Shown here piece by piece: positions 18,841 through 28,669 of a stretch of DNA of 64,000 nt (positions are counted from its first letter, which is position 1; each line of letters begins with the position of its first letter). The position numbers were made by a program, and so were the translations under genes. Source of the stretch: Triticum aestivum (Eukaryota; Streptophyta; Magnoliopsida; Poales; Poaceae). The stretch spans positions 256,041,251 to 256,105,250 of the forward strand of contig NC_057804.1 in assembly GCF_018294505.1 (NCBI RefSeq). Reading direction: 5' to 3'. The notes below the pieces were generated by a model that was given only the letters and a program-made list of their open reading frames with translations, searched no databases and was not told the origin of the DNA.

Positions 18841-19775
18841 TGTCGGTGTACTAGAATAGGCGTACCCTAGTACCCCGAACTTGTGCACGGGCAGTTGCAG
18901 CACCCCGCGGCAAGGCTTGCCGGGCGACCGCCAAGGTCCTCCATGGTTTTTTTGGAGCCATTCAAGAACAAAGTATTTAAGACAAGGCCCCGGCAAGAGG
19001 AGCTTGCCGGGAAGGCCAACCAAGGCATCCCAAGGAATTTGCCGCGACGCGCCACGCGTCCCGGCAATGCGACAAGGCCCCGGCAAGAGGAGCTTGCCGG
19101 GAAGACCAACCAAGGCATATCAGGGCCCGGTGAGCGACAAGCTTCCGGACCCGACAAGGCAACGGCCGCGGCAAGGCGCTTGCCGCGGCAGGCGGCCACT
19201 CTGTGTCCACGCTCCAGCGCATCCACCAACGTGTCGCTCTGGGGGCCTTTCCAGGCGCGCGTGGCGGGAGGCTGGGCAGCCAGCGGTGCGCGGTGGCATG
19301 CGAAGCTGACAAGACTGCCATCGTGGCGAGCGGTGGCGTCCCTGACTGTACCTTTTTGCACTGTTTGGGCGATACAGACGGGCATTTAATGCCCTTGTCC
19401 CCTGCCGTTAGGGTTAGGTAGGGTGCACTGTACAAGTAACTGCACCAACCACCTCTCTTTTTACACTTTTACCCTTCTCTGCGTTGCCACCTGTCGGTGA
19501 CCCCTTGAGCATATAAAAGGAGGCCCATGCGCAATGTAGAGGGGGTTGGACTCATTCGGAAGCCAGAGAAACACTTAGCTCACTCTCGAGCAAGAACATA
19601 ATAGAATTAGACAAGCAGCAGTAGGAGTATTATCTCTCCGGAGAGCTCCGAAGCTGGGTAAACTGCTCGTGTGCTTCGCCTCGATCTGCTCTTCGTGCGA
19701 CCTCCGCCCCCCGCCGAACCGAAAGGGGCTCGGTCCGCCGGCCCCATAGGTGTTCGTGGATCAGTTTCCCCGACA
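18841..19775 (+). repeat. Tat-1 5' LTR
   Basis: 935 bp, begins TGTCGGTGTACTAG and ends TTTCCCCGACA. Rich in GGCAAG/TTGCCGG words, which also occur inside the element. It has 40 bp that the 3' LTR lacks (19298-19337). Confidence 0.93.
19512..19518 (+). promoter_or_regulatory. TATA box in the Tat-1 5' LTR
   Basis: GAGCATATAAAAGGAGGCCC; identical in the 3' LTR (25790-25796). Expected start of the genomic RNA lies about 30 bp downstream. Confidence 0.75.
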
Positions 19776-19779
19776 TCTT

Positions 19780-19798
19780 TGGCGCGCCAGGTAGGGGG
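19780..19798 (+). other. Primer-binding site of Tat-1
   Basis: TGGCGCGCCAGGTAGGGGG starts four bases after the LTR. This is the form common to Tat-type elements of grasses. I did not assign the tRNA. Confidence 0.7.
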
Positions 19799-19862
19799 CG
19801 TCGAGGTTGTGTGAACCTGATCCGGCGTTCACACGAGCTAGATCTTCATTTTCTTCATCAAC

Positions 19863-20647
19863 ATGCCACCGAAGAAGAAGGCTCCGGAGGCAGCTATTCT
19901 GTCCACGTCGATCCCACCGCCACCGGAGCAAACGGGTGGTGGGGTAGACGCCGGCGGAAGGACGGACGCCGACGAGGAAGCTCACGCCGCTGCCAGGTCC
20001 AAGGTCAAGGTGGCGCAGACCTCGACGTCCGCGCTTGTTCCGCGCCCGTCTCAAGAGGTGCAGGACCGACAACGTCATGGTACTCGCACTACCATACGTT
20101 TGTTGGGCCAAGATCAAGCTGGTGGATCCCGGGGCGCTCAAGACCAGCATGCACGCCAGCGTACCAGCACGAGCGAGACACGGTCGCCCAGACGGGATAA
20201 TGCTCCTTCTAACATAGTTAGAAGTCCGAGAACATCCCGCTCCTCGCGCCGTCCGCCACTACCACCCACCACTCCTGCAGAAGCTTTGGCGCGAGCTCAA
20301 CTGCTCCTGGATTACCCTCCGACGTCGGACAAGATCGACGAATGGAGGGCCACCATTCAGAGTCTCATCGGCTACGCCAACAGCGACACTTCGCGGCAGC
20401 CGAGCGCGTTGCTGCCGCGGCAGGGTTGCCAGGCGCGAGCCGGTGGCGACGAAACTGGTGGAGGTGCAACCACCGTGCACTCTCTGCCCCGAAGGCCAAG
20501 ATCGCCGACTCGTCGGATCCACCTCGACAGCGACTCCACTGCATCATCCGATCCACGAGCTCATCGCGATCAGCGCCAAGTTCTTCATGATCGACAGCAA
20601 GAAGACGCTCGTACTCGCATCGAGCACCGAAGAGAAGCGCGACGCCA
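19863..20647 (+). pseudogene. Tat-1 gag, N-terminal part only
   Basis: The ATG at 19863 opens MPPKKKAPEAAILS, then a low-complexity Pro/Arg/Gln-rich region ending HDRQQEDARTRIEHRREARR. That is the N-terminal linker of a Tat gag. The capsid-like region, the CCHC zinc knuckle and the protease are all absent. Near 20645 the sequence switches to the RT tail (NPDKIKAIEQIEVP) in another frame, so a large deletion joins gag to RT. The frame then runs out at 20672. Confidence 0.75.
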
Positions 20648-21445
20648 ATCCCGACAAAATCAAGGCCATTGAGCAGATTGAAGTACCAAAGCGCGTCAAG
20701 GATGTATGAAGGCTCGCCGGTTGCATGGCTGCTCTCAGCAGGTTTATCTCTAGATCTGCTGAGTGCGCCCTGCCATCTTTCAAGATATTGAAAAAAGCAG
20801 GTCCAATGAAATGGACTCCGGAGGCGGAGGCTGCGCTGCAGGACTTGAAGAAATACCTGTCCTCCACTCCAACACTTGTCGCACCTAAGCCACAAGAGAA
20901 GTTGCTGCTATATATAGCGGCAACCAATCAAGTGGTTAGTGCCGCGTTAGTGGCGGAGAGAGAGGCAGATGATGAGCCAGCAACCACGACAGATGCATCC
21001 AGCGACAAGCAGGGGGCTTCGCCGGCAAGCTCTAGTCCCGACAAGGATGGATCTGCGCAGGAGCATGATAAGATGCAGAAGAGAATGGTGCAGCGCCCAG
21101 TTTACTTTGTCAGTTCCCTTCTGCAGGGGGCTAGGTCAAGGTACTCTGGTGTGCAGAAATTGCTTTTCGGCCTCCTCATGGCCTCGAGAAAGTTGCGCCA
21201 TTACTTCCACGCACATGAGATCACAGTCGTCACTCGTTTTCCGCTGAAGAGGATACTGCAAAATCCCGAAGCAACAGGCAGGATTGTAGAGTGGGCGCTG
21301 GAACTGTCAAGCTTTGGCCTCAAGTTTGAAAGTACTTCAACTATCCAAAGCAGAGCATTGGCAGAATTCATAGCAGAGTGGACGCCAACGCCAGATGAAG
21401 AAATTCCAGAGACAAGCATCCCGTCAGGATTGAGCAAAGTGGCTG
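20648..21445 (+). pseudogene. Tat-1 RT tail and first RNase H
   Basis: It begins in the RT thumb (NPDKIKAIEQ, KRVKDV), meets a TGA at 20707, continues GCMAALSRFISRSAECALPS, FKILKKAGPMKWTPEAEAAL, and then an RT-type RNase H (LLLYIAATNQVVSAALVAER, RPVYFVSSLLQGARSRYSG, YFHAHEITVVT). The YxDD RT core is missing. After PETSIPSGLSK the frame shifts by one base relative to the next segment near 21440. Confidence 0.85.
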
Positions 21446-23416
21446 ATGTACTTTGATGGTGCCTTCTCGCTGCAAGGCACCGGCACGGGCGTGCTGCTTG
21501 TCGCACCCACCGGAGAGCACCTCAAGTACGTAGTCCAGATGCACTTTCCCAAGGAGCAAGCAACCAACAATACTGCAGAGTATGAAGGATTGCTTGCCGG
21601 TCTCAGGATCGCAGCAGACCTTGGGATCAAGAAGCTCATTGTCAGGGGTGACTCACAGCTTGTCGTCCGCCAAGTGAACAAGAACTATCAGAGTCCATTG
21701 ATGGAAGCATATGTTGATGAAGTGACGAAGCTGGAAGAGCACTTTGACGGCCTATAGATGGAACATGTTCCGAGAGCTTAGAATGACATTGCTGATAGCC
21801 TGTCGAAGTGCGCCGCACTAAAGTTACCTGTGGAACCAGGGGTCTTTGTGCTCAAGCTGACTCAACCATCCGTAACGCCATCAACTGGACAGAACAAGAA
21901 GAGGAAGTTGATTTCTGGTGACTACTTTCCGGCAGAGCTCCCCGAAGCCGCCGCCAACAAGGTCCCCAAGATCGACACCAAGGATGCTGAGGAGCAGTTT
22001 GCTCCGGCAAGCCTTATGGTTTGTTCCGTAGTAGCAGACGCTCCCGACAAGCTTTGCTCCAGCAAGCTTGCCGGGGGACATCAAGCTCTGGCAGAACCGC
22101 AGGTTCTTGCCGTAGAAGCAGGTGTTCCCGCAACAGCCGATGTGCCTTTAGTCCTTGTTGTCGAGCCACAAGCTCCAGCATGGGTGCATCAGATTGTCCA
22201 TTTCCTTCAGACAGGAGGACTTCCCGATGAGCAAGAAGAAGCGGAAAAAGTAGCCCGGCAGTCAAGTATGTACCAGTTTGTTGACAGCACACTGTATAGA
22301 AGAAGACTCAACGGTGTCAAATTGAAGTGTATTTGCCGGGAAGACGGACAAAAGCTGTTGGCAGAGATACATGGAGGCATATGTGGTCACCACATTGGCG
22401 AAAGAGCACTTGCCGGCAAAGCGTTCCGGCAAGGTTTCTTTTGGCCGACAGCCCTCCAGGATGCAACTGCACAAGTAACCAAGTGTGAAACATGCCCGTT
22501 CCATTCCAAGCAGATACACCAGCCAGCTCAAGCTCTACAGACGATACCTTTATCCTGGCCATTTTCGGTCTGGGGGCTCGACATCCTCGGCCCCTTCCCC
22601 CGAGCTGTTGGGGGCTTTGAGTACTTGTACGTTGCAATCGATAAGTTCACAAAGTGGCCGGAAGTGGAACCAGTGAGGAAGGTGACAGCACAGTCAGCAA
22701 TCAAGTTCTTCAGGTCGATTGTTTGCCGTTTCGGGATCCCTAACAGGATCATCACCGACAACGGTACGCAATTCACGAGCCGCACCTTCATGCAGTACGT
22801 CCAAGATCTTGGCGCCAAGATCTGCTTCGCTTCTGTTGCTCATCTGAGAAGCAACGGTCAAGCGGAGAGGGCAAATGCTGAAGTGATGTGCGGGATCAAG
22901 ACTAGAACTTTCGATAGGCTGCACAAGTGCGGAAGAAACTGGATCGAGGAGCTGCCGGTGGTTCTGTGGTCGATCAGGATGACGCCAAATCGAGCCACTG
23001 GCCAGACACCTTTCGCTCTAGTCTATGGAGCAGAGGCAGTTCTCCACACGGAACTCGTATACGGATCACCTCGAGTGCTCGCTTATGATGAGCTTGAGCA
23101 AGAGCAGCTGCGACAAGATGATGCGCTGCTCCTTGAGGAAGATCGTCTTCAGGCTGCTGTACGAGCTGCTCGATACCAGCAAGCTTTGCACCGCTACCAT
23201 AGCCGCAAAGTTAAAGCCAGAAGCTTCGAGGAAGGCGACCTTGTTCTTCGGCATGTTCAGTCCGCCAAGAATTCCAACGAGTTGATGCCGAAGTGGGAAG
23301 GCCCTTATCGGGTGAAACGAGTCACTAGGCCCGGCGCTGTCCGCCTTGAGACCGAAGATGGCATTCCGGTGAGCAACTCCTGGAACATTGAGCATCTTCG
23401 TAAGTTTTACCCATAG
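21446..23416 (+). pseudogene. Tat-1 second RNase H and integrase
   Basis: A single frame interrupted by two TAG codons (21755-21757 and 21779-21781) just after the second RNase H. That domain shows YFDGAFS, NNTAEYEGLLAGL and RGDSQLVV, the three acidic positions of RNase H. From 21782 the frame is open to TAG at 23414. The integrase zinc finger spans HGGICGHHIGERAL to CETC. The catalytic core has GLDILGPF, ITDNGTQF and NGQAERAN, so D, D and E are all present. The C-terminal DNA-binding tail (GDLVLRHVQ, KWEGPYRVKRV) is complete. Integrase would be functional in sequence if expressed; the RNase H-integrase linker is broken. Confidence 0.9.
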
Positions 23417-24306
23417 GACGCGGTTGCCGGAACCTGTTCCGGCCACCACCTTTTGTACAAGTCTTGCCGATGTTGCATGTAATCCTTTGTACAAAGCCGG
23501 GCGCAGATCTCGTGCATAAGTAAAGCTCATGTGCTCCGCACATCTTGTCAATTTCATGCATTATATTCTTTCTTGCATGCGTTATCTGACACTTTGTGCA
23601 GCACCAACCACCGGTAAGCAATAGCGATCCTAAAGGCTCCATATTGTTATTTTCTCTTCTTTCTTTTTCTCAAAGGAAGGAAGATTCCCTCGCGCACAAG
23701 TTTGCCGGGGGGGGAGGAGAAGATAATGATGTGGAACAGGCGTCGTTCAAGAAAGTTTCGCCTTGACGGAAACCTTGCCGGGAAGCAAACGACAGAAAAG
23801 CTAAGTTGCCAAAGTTTGAGCAATTAGTTTTAATTTTTAAGTTATCTTCCTCGAACGACCGTGCTTTGTATGGAAAACCTATGCGCGGAGGAACCAACTC
23901 GTAGCTAGTTGCGCCCTTACTTTGTTTTGAGTCCGCTCAACAACTTAAGTGTGCTGCATCTGGTCGCGACAAGGTTTCTTGTCGGAAGCGGCACCGCCAG
24001 CAGGCTGTTGACGTCCCGCACTCAGCGCTCGCGGCTCGGGTGCCTGCGCCGACAAGTTCCCTAAAAGCGTAGGGTAAAAACATACAAAGGAAGGAATCTA
24101 GTAAAGGAAATAACGTAGCAATTGATACCAGAAATAGAGTTATATTACAAAATAACTTTTCGCAGCTCTAACAAATTGATCTTATAATATGGCTAGCAGC
24201 GACAAGGAGAAAGAGAAAACGGGCGGCCTAGTCTACGCGATCGCCCTCAACCCTCTTGATCTCGCTCACCTTGTCCACAATGGGTGCGACAAGGGCCTTG
24301 AGCGCA
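23417..24306 (+). other. Tat-1 non-coding 3' region
   Basis: Between pol and the antisense ORF. It has GC/AT patchiness with TTGCCGG words shared with the LTR. Short open stretches only; no domain. Confidence 0.6.
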
Positions 24307-24777
24307 TCATGGGTCAGGCGGCAAGGACCTGAGGACGTTGGTGAGGTTGAGGCCTGGGTTGCGGAAGGCCACCTTCATCAGCACCTTCTGGAGAGCCCCC
24401 GCGCAAATCCTGCGTGACTCGTCGGCCAACTGCTTTGGGATCCTCTCCCGGAGCCACTGGAGTGCCGTCGCCACGCCCTTGAAGAACAGGCTGAGCTTGG
24501 CGCTGGGTTGGAGATGCTCGTCGGAAGGATACCCAAAGTCCTCCATCCCCAACTGCGGCAGCTCCTCGTCGATGACTGCGGCAATATTCACCAGACCCTC
24601 GGTCCAATGCTCCACCATCTCCCTAAATGAGTTCTGGGTAATAGCGATGCTCTCCAGCAGCTCCTTGTTGGCCTTGATCTTCTCCGAAAAGGTCACCTCC
24701 CGCTCCTTCCGCAGCGCCGCGAGCCGCTGCGCCTCGGTCGACTTCACACCCTTCCCCTTGTCGGCTTTCGGAGCCAT
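24307..24777 (-). CDS. Antisense ORF of Tat-1, 156 aa, charged/helical
   Basis: Minus-strand ATG at 24775-24777, stop at 24307-24309. The start MAPKADKGKGVKSTEAQRL is Lys-rich and is followed by a helix-rich stretch (KEREVTFSEKIKANKELLES) likely to form a coiled coil. The C-terminal third contains WLRERIPKQLADESRRICAG. That part aligns by eye with the C-termini of the antisense products of Tat-2 (SACREGMREAWAMVK) and Tat-3 (CIEGARRALARAKVYW). The frame is open upstream to 25431, but that part overlaps the LTR, so I chose the Met with the Lys-rich start. A TATA-like box (TTTATAAG) sits 170 bp upstream. Extra antisense ORFs are known in Tat-lineage elements; their function is not established. 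Confidence 0.65.
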   Translation of the reverse strand: MAPKADKGKGVKSTEAQRLAALRKEREVTFSEKIKANKELLESIAITQNSFREMVEHWTEGLVNIAAVIDEELPQLGMEDFGYPSDEHLQPSAKLSLFFKGVATALQWLRERIPKQLADESRRICAGALQKVLMKVAFRNPGLNLTNVLRSLPPDP

Positions 24778-24943
24778 GGCGGAAGTGGTGGGGGAGGTCG
24801 ACGGCGTTGGTGATGCTGGTGGCAATGGGGGGCGGAGCGCTGCTCTCTCTCGGCTTGGAGAAGAAGGGGGGAGCGGCGGAGGTTTGTGAAGATAGAGTAG
24901 TAGCAACCAGCAGGGGGGGAACGAACTGCCCCTGTTTCCCCCG

Positions 24944-24951
24944 CTTATAAA
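24944..24951 (-). promoter_or_regulatory. TATA-like box for the Tat-1 antisense ORF
   Basis: Minus strand CTCTTTATAAGCGGGGG, followed by a GC-rich leader of about 165 bp to the ATG. Located inside the element, upstream of the 3' LTR. Confidence 0.5.
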
Positions 24952-25142
24952 GAGGGAGGGGGCGGATGTTTCACCCTTCCAAATAAAGAATCCACCCACG
25001 ATCTCTCCCACGACGCCGCATTCGACGCGTGCCGTTAGGGAGGGCGCGGTGGATACGGAGTCAGATACGGCGTGGCCCAGGCCGCGTGTCCCCGTGCCCT
25101 GTCTTGGGCCTGGCCCAACAGCACTCGGCACCGTGTATGGCC

Positions 25143-25158
25143 CATGCCCGGGGGCTCC
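25143..25158 (+). other. Polypurine tract region of Tat-1
   Basis: CATGCCCGGGGGCTCC directly precedes the 3' LTR; G-rich with the usual C/T-ended form of these elements. Confidence 0.55.
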
Positions 25159-26053
25159 TATCGGTGTACTAGAATAGGGGTACCCTAGTACCCCGAACTT
25201 GTGCACGGGCAGTTGCAGCACCCCGCGGCAAGGCTTGCTGGGCGACCGCCAAGGTCCTCCATGGTTCCTTTGGAGCCATTCAAGAACAAAGTATTTAAGA
25301 CAAGGCCCCGGCAAGAGGAGCTTGCCGGGAAGGCCAACCAAGGCATCCCAAGGAATTTGCCGCAACGCGCCACGCGTCCTGGCAAGGTGACAAGGCCCCG
25401 ACAAGAGGAGCTTGCCGGGAAGACCAACCAAGGCATATCAGGGCCTGGTGAGCGACAAGCTTCCGGACCCGACAAGGCAACGGCCGCGGCAAGGCGCTTG
25501 TCGTGGCAGGCGGCCACTCTGTGCCCACGCTCCAGCGCATCCACCAACGTGTCGCTCTGGGGGCCTTTCCAGGCGCGCGTGGCGGGAGGCTGGGCAGCCA
25601 GCGGTGCGCGGTGGCATCCCTGACGGTACCTTTTTGCACTGTTTGGGCGATACAGACGGGCATTTAATGCCCTTGTCCCCTGCCGTCAGGGTTAGGTAGG
25701 GTGCACTGTACAAGTAACTGTACCAACCACCTCTCTTTTTACACTTTTACCCTTCTCTGTGTTGCCACCTGTCGGTGACCCCTTGAGCATATAAAAGGAG
25801 GCCCATGCGCAACGTAGAGGGGGTTGGACTCATTCGGAAGCCAGAGAAACACTTAGCTCACTCTCGAGCAAGAACATAATAGAATCAGACAAGAAGCAGT
25901 AGGAGTATTATCTCTCCGGAGAGCTCCGAAGCTGGGTAAACTGCTCGTGTGCTTCGCCTCGATCTGCTCTTCGTGCGACCTCCGCCCCTCGCCGAACCGA
26001 AAGGGGCTCGGTCCACCGGCCCCATAGGTGTTCGTGGATCTGTTTCCCCGACA
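25159..26053 (+). repeat. Tat-1 3' LTR
   Basis: 895 bp. It begins TATCGGTGTACTAG (second base changed from G) and ends TTTCCCCGACA. It lacks 40 bp found in the 5' LTR, the loss spanning one of two GCGGTGGC copies. Otherwise nearly identical to the 5' LTR. Confidence 0.92.
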
Positions 26054-26127
26054 CATTCCTATCCTATTACTGTGTATTTCCTATCCCTGCGTTGTTAGAA
26101 TACTCCAATTCAAACGAGACCTTACAG

Positions 26128-26340
26128 AATTACTTCTCTTACAAATGGTTGTCAAAGAAAACCTCGCGTGGCTTGTCCCGCTCCTGGTGCACCGTCGTCC
26201 ACCCAACTCAGCTGCTCCAACGACAGAAGGGTCCAACACAACATGATCTGACCTCCATACTATCTTTCACCGCCTCAGATCTTCTTCCTCGCCGCCGGCA
26301 GCCATGACAACCGCATTACCATCATCAACCAAGAAGATGA
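26128..26340 (+). pseudogene. CACTA-associated gene, upstream exon-like segment
   Basis: Contains VQHNM, PQIFFLAAGSHDNRI and IINQEDDLED in interrupted frames. It pairs with the segment at 17940-18170 across the Tat-1 insertion. Stops in each frame show decay. Role unknown. Confidence 0.35.
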
Positions 26341-26814
26341 CCTCGAGGACTAAACGAGGCTGCAAGAGAGGTCGCACTCTTTCGTGTCTGCTTACGTTAT
26401 GCATCGCTTAATATTACATGCTACTTTATCGTCCTGTTCACCGATTAGACTCTGAGTCAGCTCCAAACTAATGGTCAAACTTGAGTTTTTAAATGGTTGT
26501 GGGGTACATATCAGGGCTGCAATCAATAGTATATATCTACTATCTGGTTAATCTCTGGTGTCTACTATGAGTTTCATGTTGGGTGGGAAACAAATAGTAA
26601 AGAAGCCATAATTTGTATTGTTTAACTGAAGCCATTATCTGCCTGCTATCATAGGTTTTGGGTCAATTCACAGGTTGCTACCATCACTCTGGATTTCTAC
26701 ATGCACTCCTTACATAATCTCACTATGTTTTATTCCTATGCTTGTCAGTTACTGTACACAATGGAACTGAACATGTAGAGCAAAAGAGATGAGCCTTGCG
26801 TGGCAATAAAATTT
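26341..26814 (+). other. AT-rich intron-like stretch of the CACTA gene
   Basis: AT-rich, stops in all frames, no repeat unit seen. Lies between exon-like segments. Confidence 0.4.
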
Positions 26815-28669
26815 CATGCAGACGTCACTCCATGGTAGGCGCAAAGGCAACCCCCCTCCACCCATTTCGGATTGTAATCGGGAGGAAGATATCTGTTCTG
26901 AGGGGGATTCAGAAGGAGAAGACCACTCCTATTTACCCCCTAAGGTCTTTGATCTAACTTGTCATGCTGATGGTGGTTATATCATGCATATGGTGCCTTG
27001 CATTGCTTACTTTATACATCAAATATGTCTTCTACTTAGTTTAGACATGCTTTGTGTGAATGCGATATGTTTAGTTTACTCATCATTTATATGAATTATG
27101 CAACGCCATCTTGTTTAGCAAGGCATCATATATGTGAATTTTGCAATGTCATCCTGCTTAGCTAGTCATGTTATATGTGAATTATATCAAGCCATCCTTT
27201 TTTTGTTACGTATTACATTTGTCAACAATGTTAGTACATTCAACTACTCTTCGTGTGCATTAGCCATTTGACACATTGATGGAAAATTCTGGAGTGAAAA
27301 CAAGGTCTTCAGAGAAGACTATGCTATCTGACGTAGCGCATATCTCGCTGGTTACGGATAGCTCCTCAGAGGAGGATTCAGAGACAGATGACCAGTCCTA
27401 TCCCCCCTGAGGTGTATGCTCTAACTTGGCAGGGTTATGTTGCTCATATCATGCGTATGGTGTCTTGCATTGCTATGTCATTTGATTAGTTTAGACATGC
27501 TTTGTGTGAATGCCACCTGTTTAGTGTCTAATTACCATATATGTGAATTATGCATTGCCATCTTGTTGCAAGACATTATATATGTGAATTATGCAATGCT
27601 ATCTTGTTGCAAAGGCATTATATATGTGAATTATGCAATGCCATGTTGTTTAGCCAATCATCATGTATGTGAATTATATCATGCTATCATTTTTTTGTGT
27701 TACGTGGTCCATTTGTCGACAACGTTTGTATATTCAACTACTCTTCCCGTGCATCAGCCATTTGAAGCGGTGGTGGAAGTATCTGGAGTGAAAACAAGGT
27801 ATTCAAAGTAGACAATGCTACCTGCTAAAGCAGACATCTTGCTGTTACAGAGAGCTCCTCAGAGGAGGATTCAAAGACTGATGACCAGTCCAGTTTCCCC
27901 CCTGAGGTCTATGCTCAAATTAGGTAGGGTTATATTATCCATGTCATGCATGTTGTCTTGCATTGCTTAGTTTTTACATCATATATGGATTGCCATCTGC
28001 TTACTTGCTTACTATATAAATCATATATTTGAATTATACAATGCCATTATGTTTACATACACAGCATCTATCTGAATTATGGCATGACAACCCATTTAAT
28101 AAATACATCATATAGTTATATCATCTCATCATGTTTAGTGTTTACAGTCATCATATTTTCAATTATGTCATTCTATCCGTGAATTATATCATGCTATCAT
28201 GTTTCCATAGGCGGCATGTATGTGAATTATGGCATGCCAACGTATTTAATAAACACATTATATAGTTATATCATGTCATCCTGTTTACATAGTCATCATA
28301 TTTTGAACTATGGCTTTCCATCCTTTTTAGTTAGCCATCATAATGTGAAATTGTGTCATGCTATCCGGTTTAGTTAGCCATCATATATGTGAAATTGTGT
28401 CATGCTATCCTGTTTGGTTAGACAACATAAATGTGAATTATTTCATGCCCTCTTTTATTCCCCACTATCCATTGCACCTATCTATCATACAATGTATGTA
28501 CATTCAATTACTTTTCTTGTTTATCAGCCATTTGAATTGGAGAGGGTGATGGCAGTATCTAAGGGAGTAACAACATGGTCTTCAGAAAAGATAGTCCTAC
28601 CAGTTGATGTAGATAGAACCACGGTTGTACTTGCCCAAGAACCATCCCCACCACACATAACCCAGACTC
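26815..28669 (+). pseudogene. CACTA-associated gene with tandemly repeated acidic exons
   Basis: Three related exon units about 475-493 bp apart. They include SEGDSEGEDHSYLPP (~26890-26945), SSSEEDSETDDQSYPP (27358-27407) and SSSEEDSKTDDQSSFPP (27851-27903). Each is followed by a GGTCT/GGTGT donor-like site. Exons at 27758 and 28528 start after CAG at CCATTTGAA, a splice-acceptor pattern. The last exon (QPFELERVMAVSKGV...HITQTL) is cut at 28669 by the chromovirus and resumes at 42056. Acidic Ser/Glu/Asp-rich segments are typical of the second, non-transposase protein of plant CACTA elements. In-frame stops occur (e.g. 27808), so this copy is decayed. Confidence 0.55.
27100..28450. repeat. Interspersed ~35-60-bp AT-rich intron repeats
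   Basis: The phrase CATCATATATGTGAATTATG or its variants, followed by CAATGCCATCxTGTTTAG, recurs many times at 27110-27200, 27530-27690 and 28020-28450, between the acidic exons. Spacing is variable, so it is a degenerate local array. Confidence 0.75.

Larger units (their letters stand above)
18841..26053 (+). mobile_element. Tat-lineage Ty3-gypsy element (Tat-1), internally deleted
   Basis: LTRs at 18841-19775 and 25159-26053 bracket a gag N-terminus, the tail of RT, two RNase H-type domains and a complete integrase. This is the gypsy order, with integrase after RNase H. The second RNase H with YFDGAF before integrase marks the Tat (RIRE2-like) lineage. A third coding block lies antisense before the 3' LTR. 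The flanks CGTCC (left) and CATTC (right) are a plausible 5-bp target duplication altered by two C/G-to-T/A transitions. The element is in AT-rich sequence that reads through when it is removed. Confidence 0.9.

Noticed and set aside
20365..20927. Antisense ORFs of 127-176 aa over Tat-1 gag/RT
   Set aside because: They mirror real RT-tail coding on the plus strand and show no domain or start signal.
24778..25431. Full 374-codon antisense frame as one protein in Tat-1
   Set aside because: The upstream half is LTR sequence, which is open in several frames. The Lys-rich Met at 24777 with a TATA-like box upstream is a better start.
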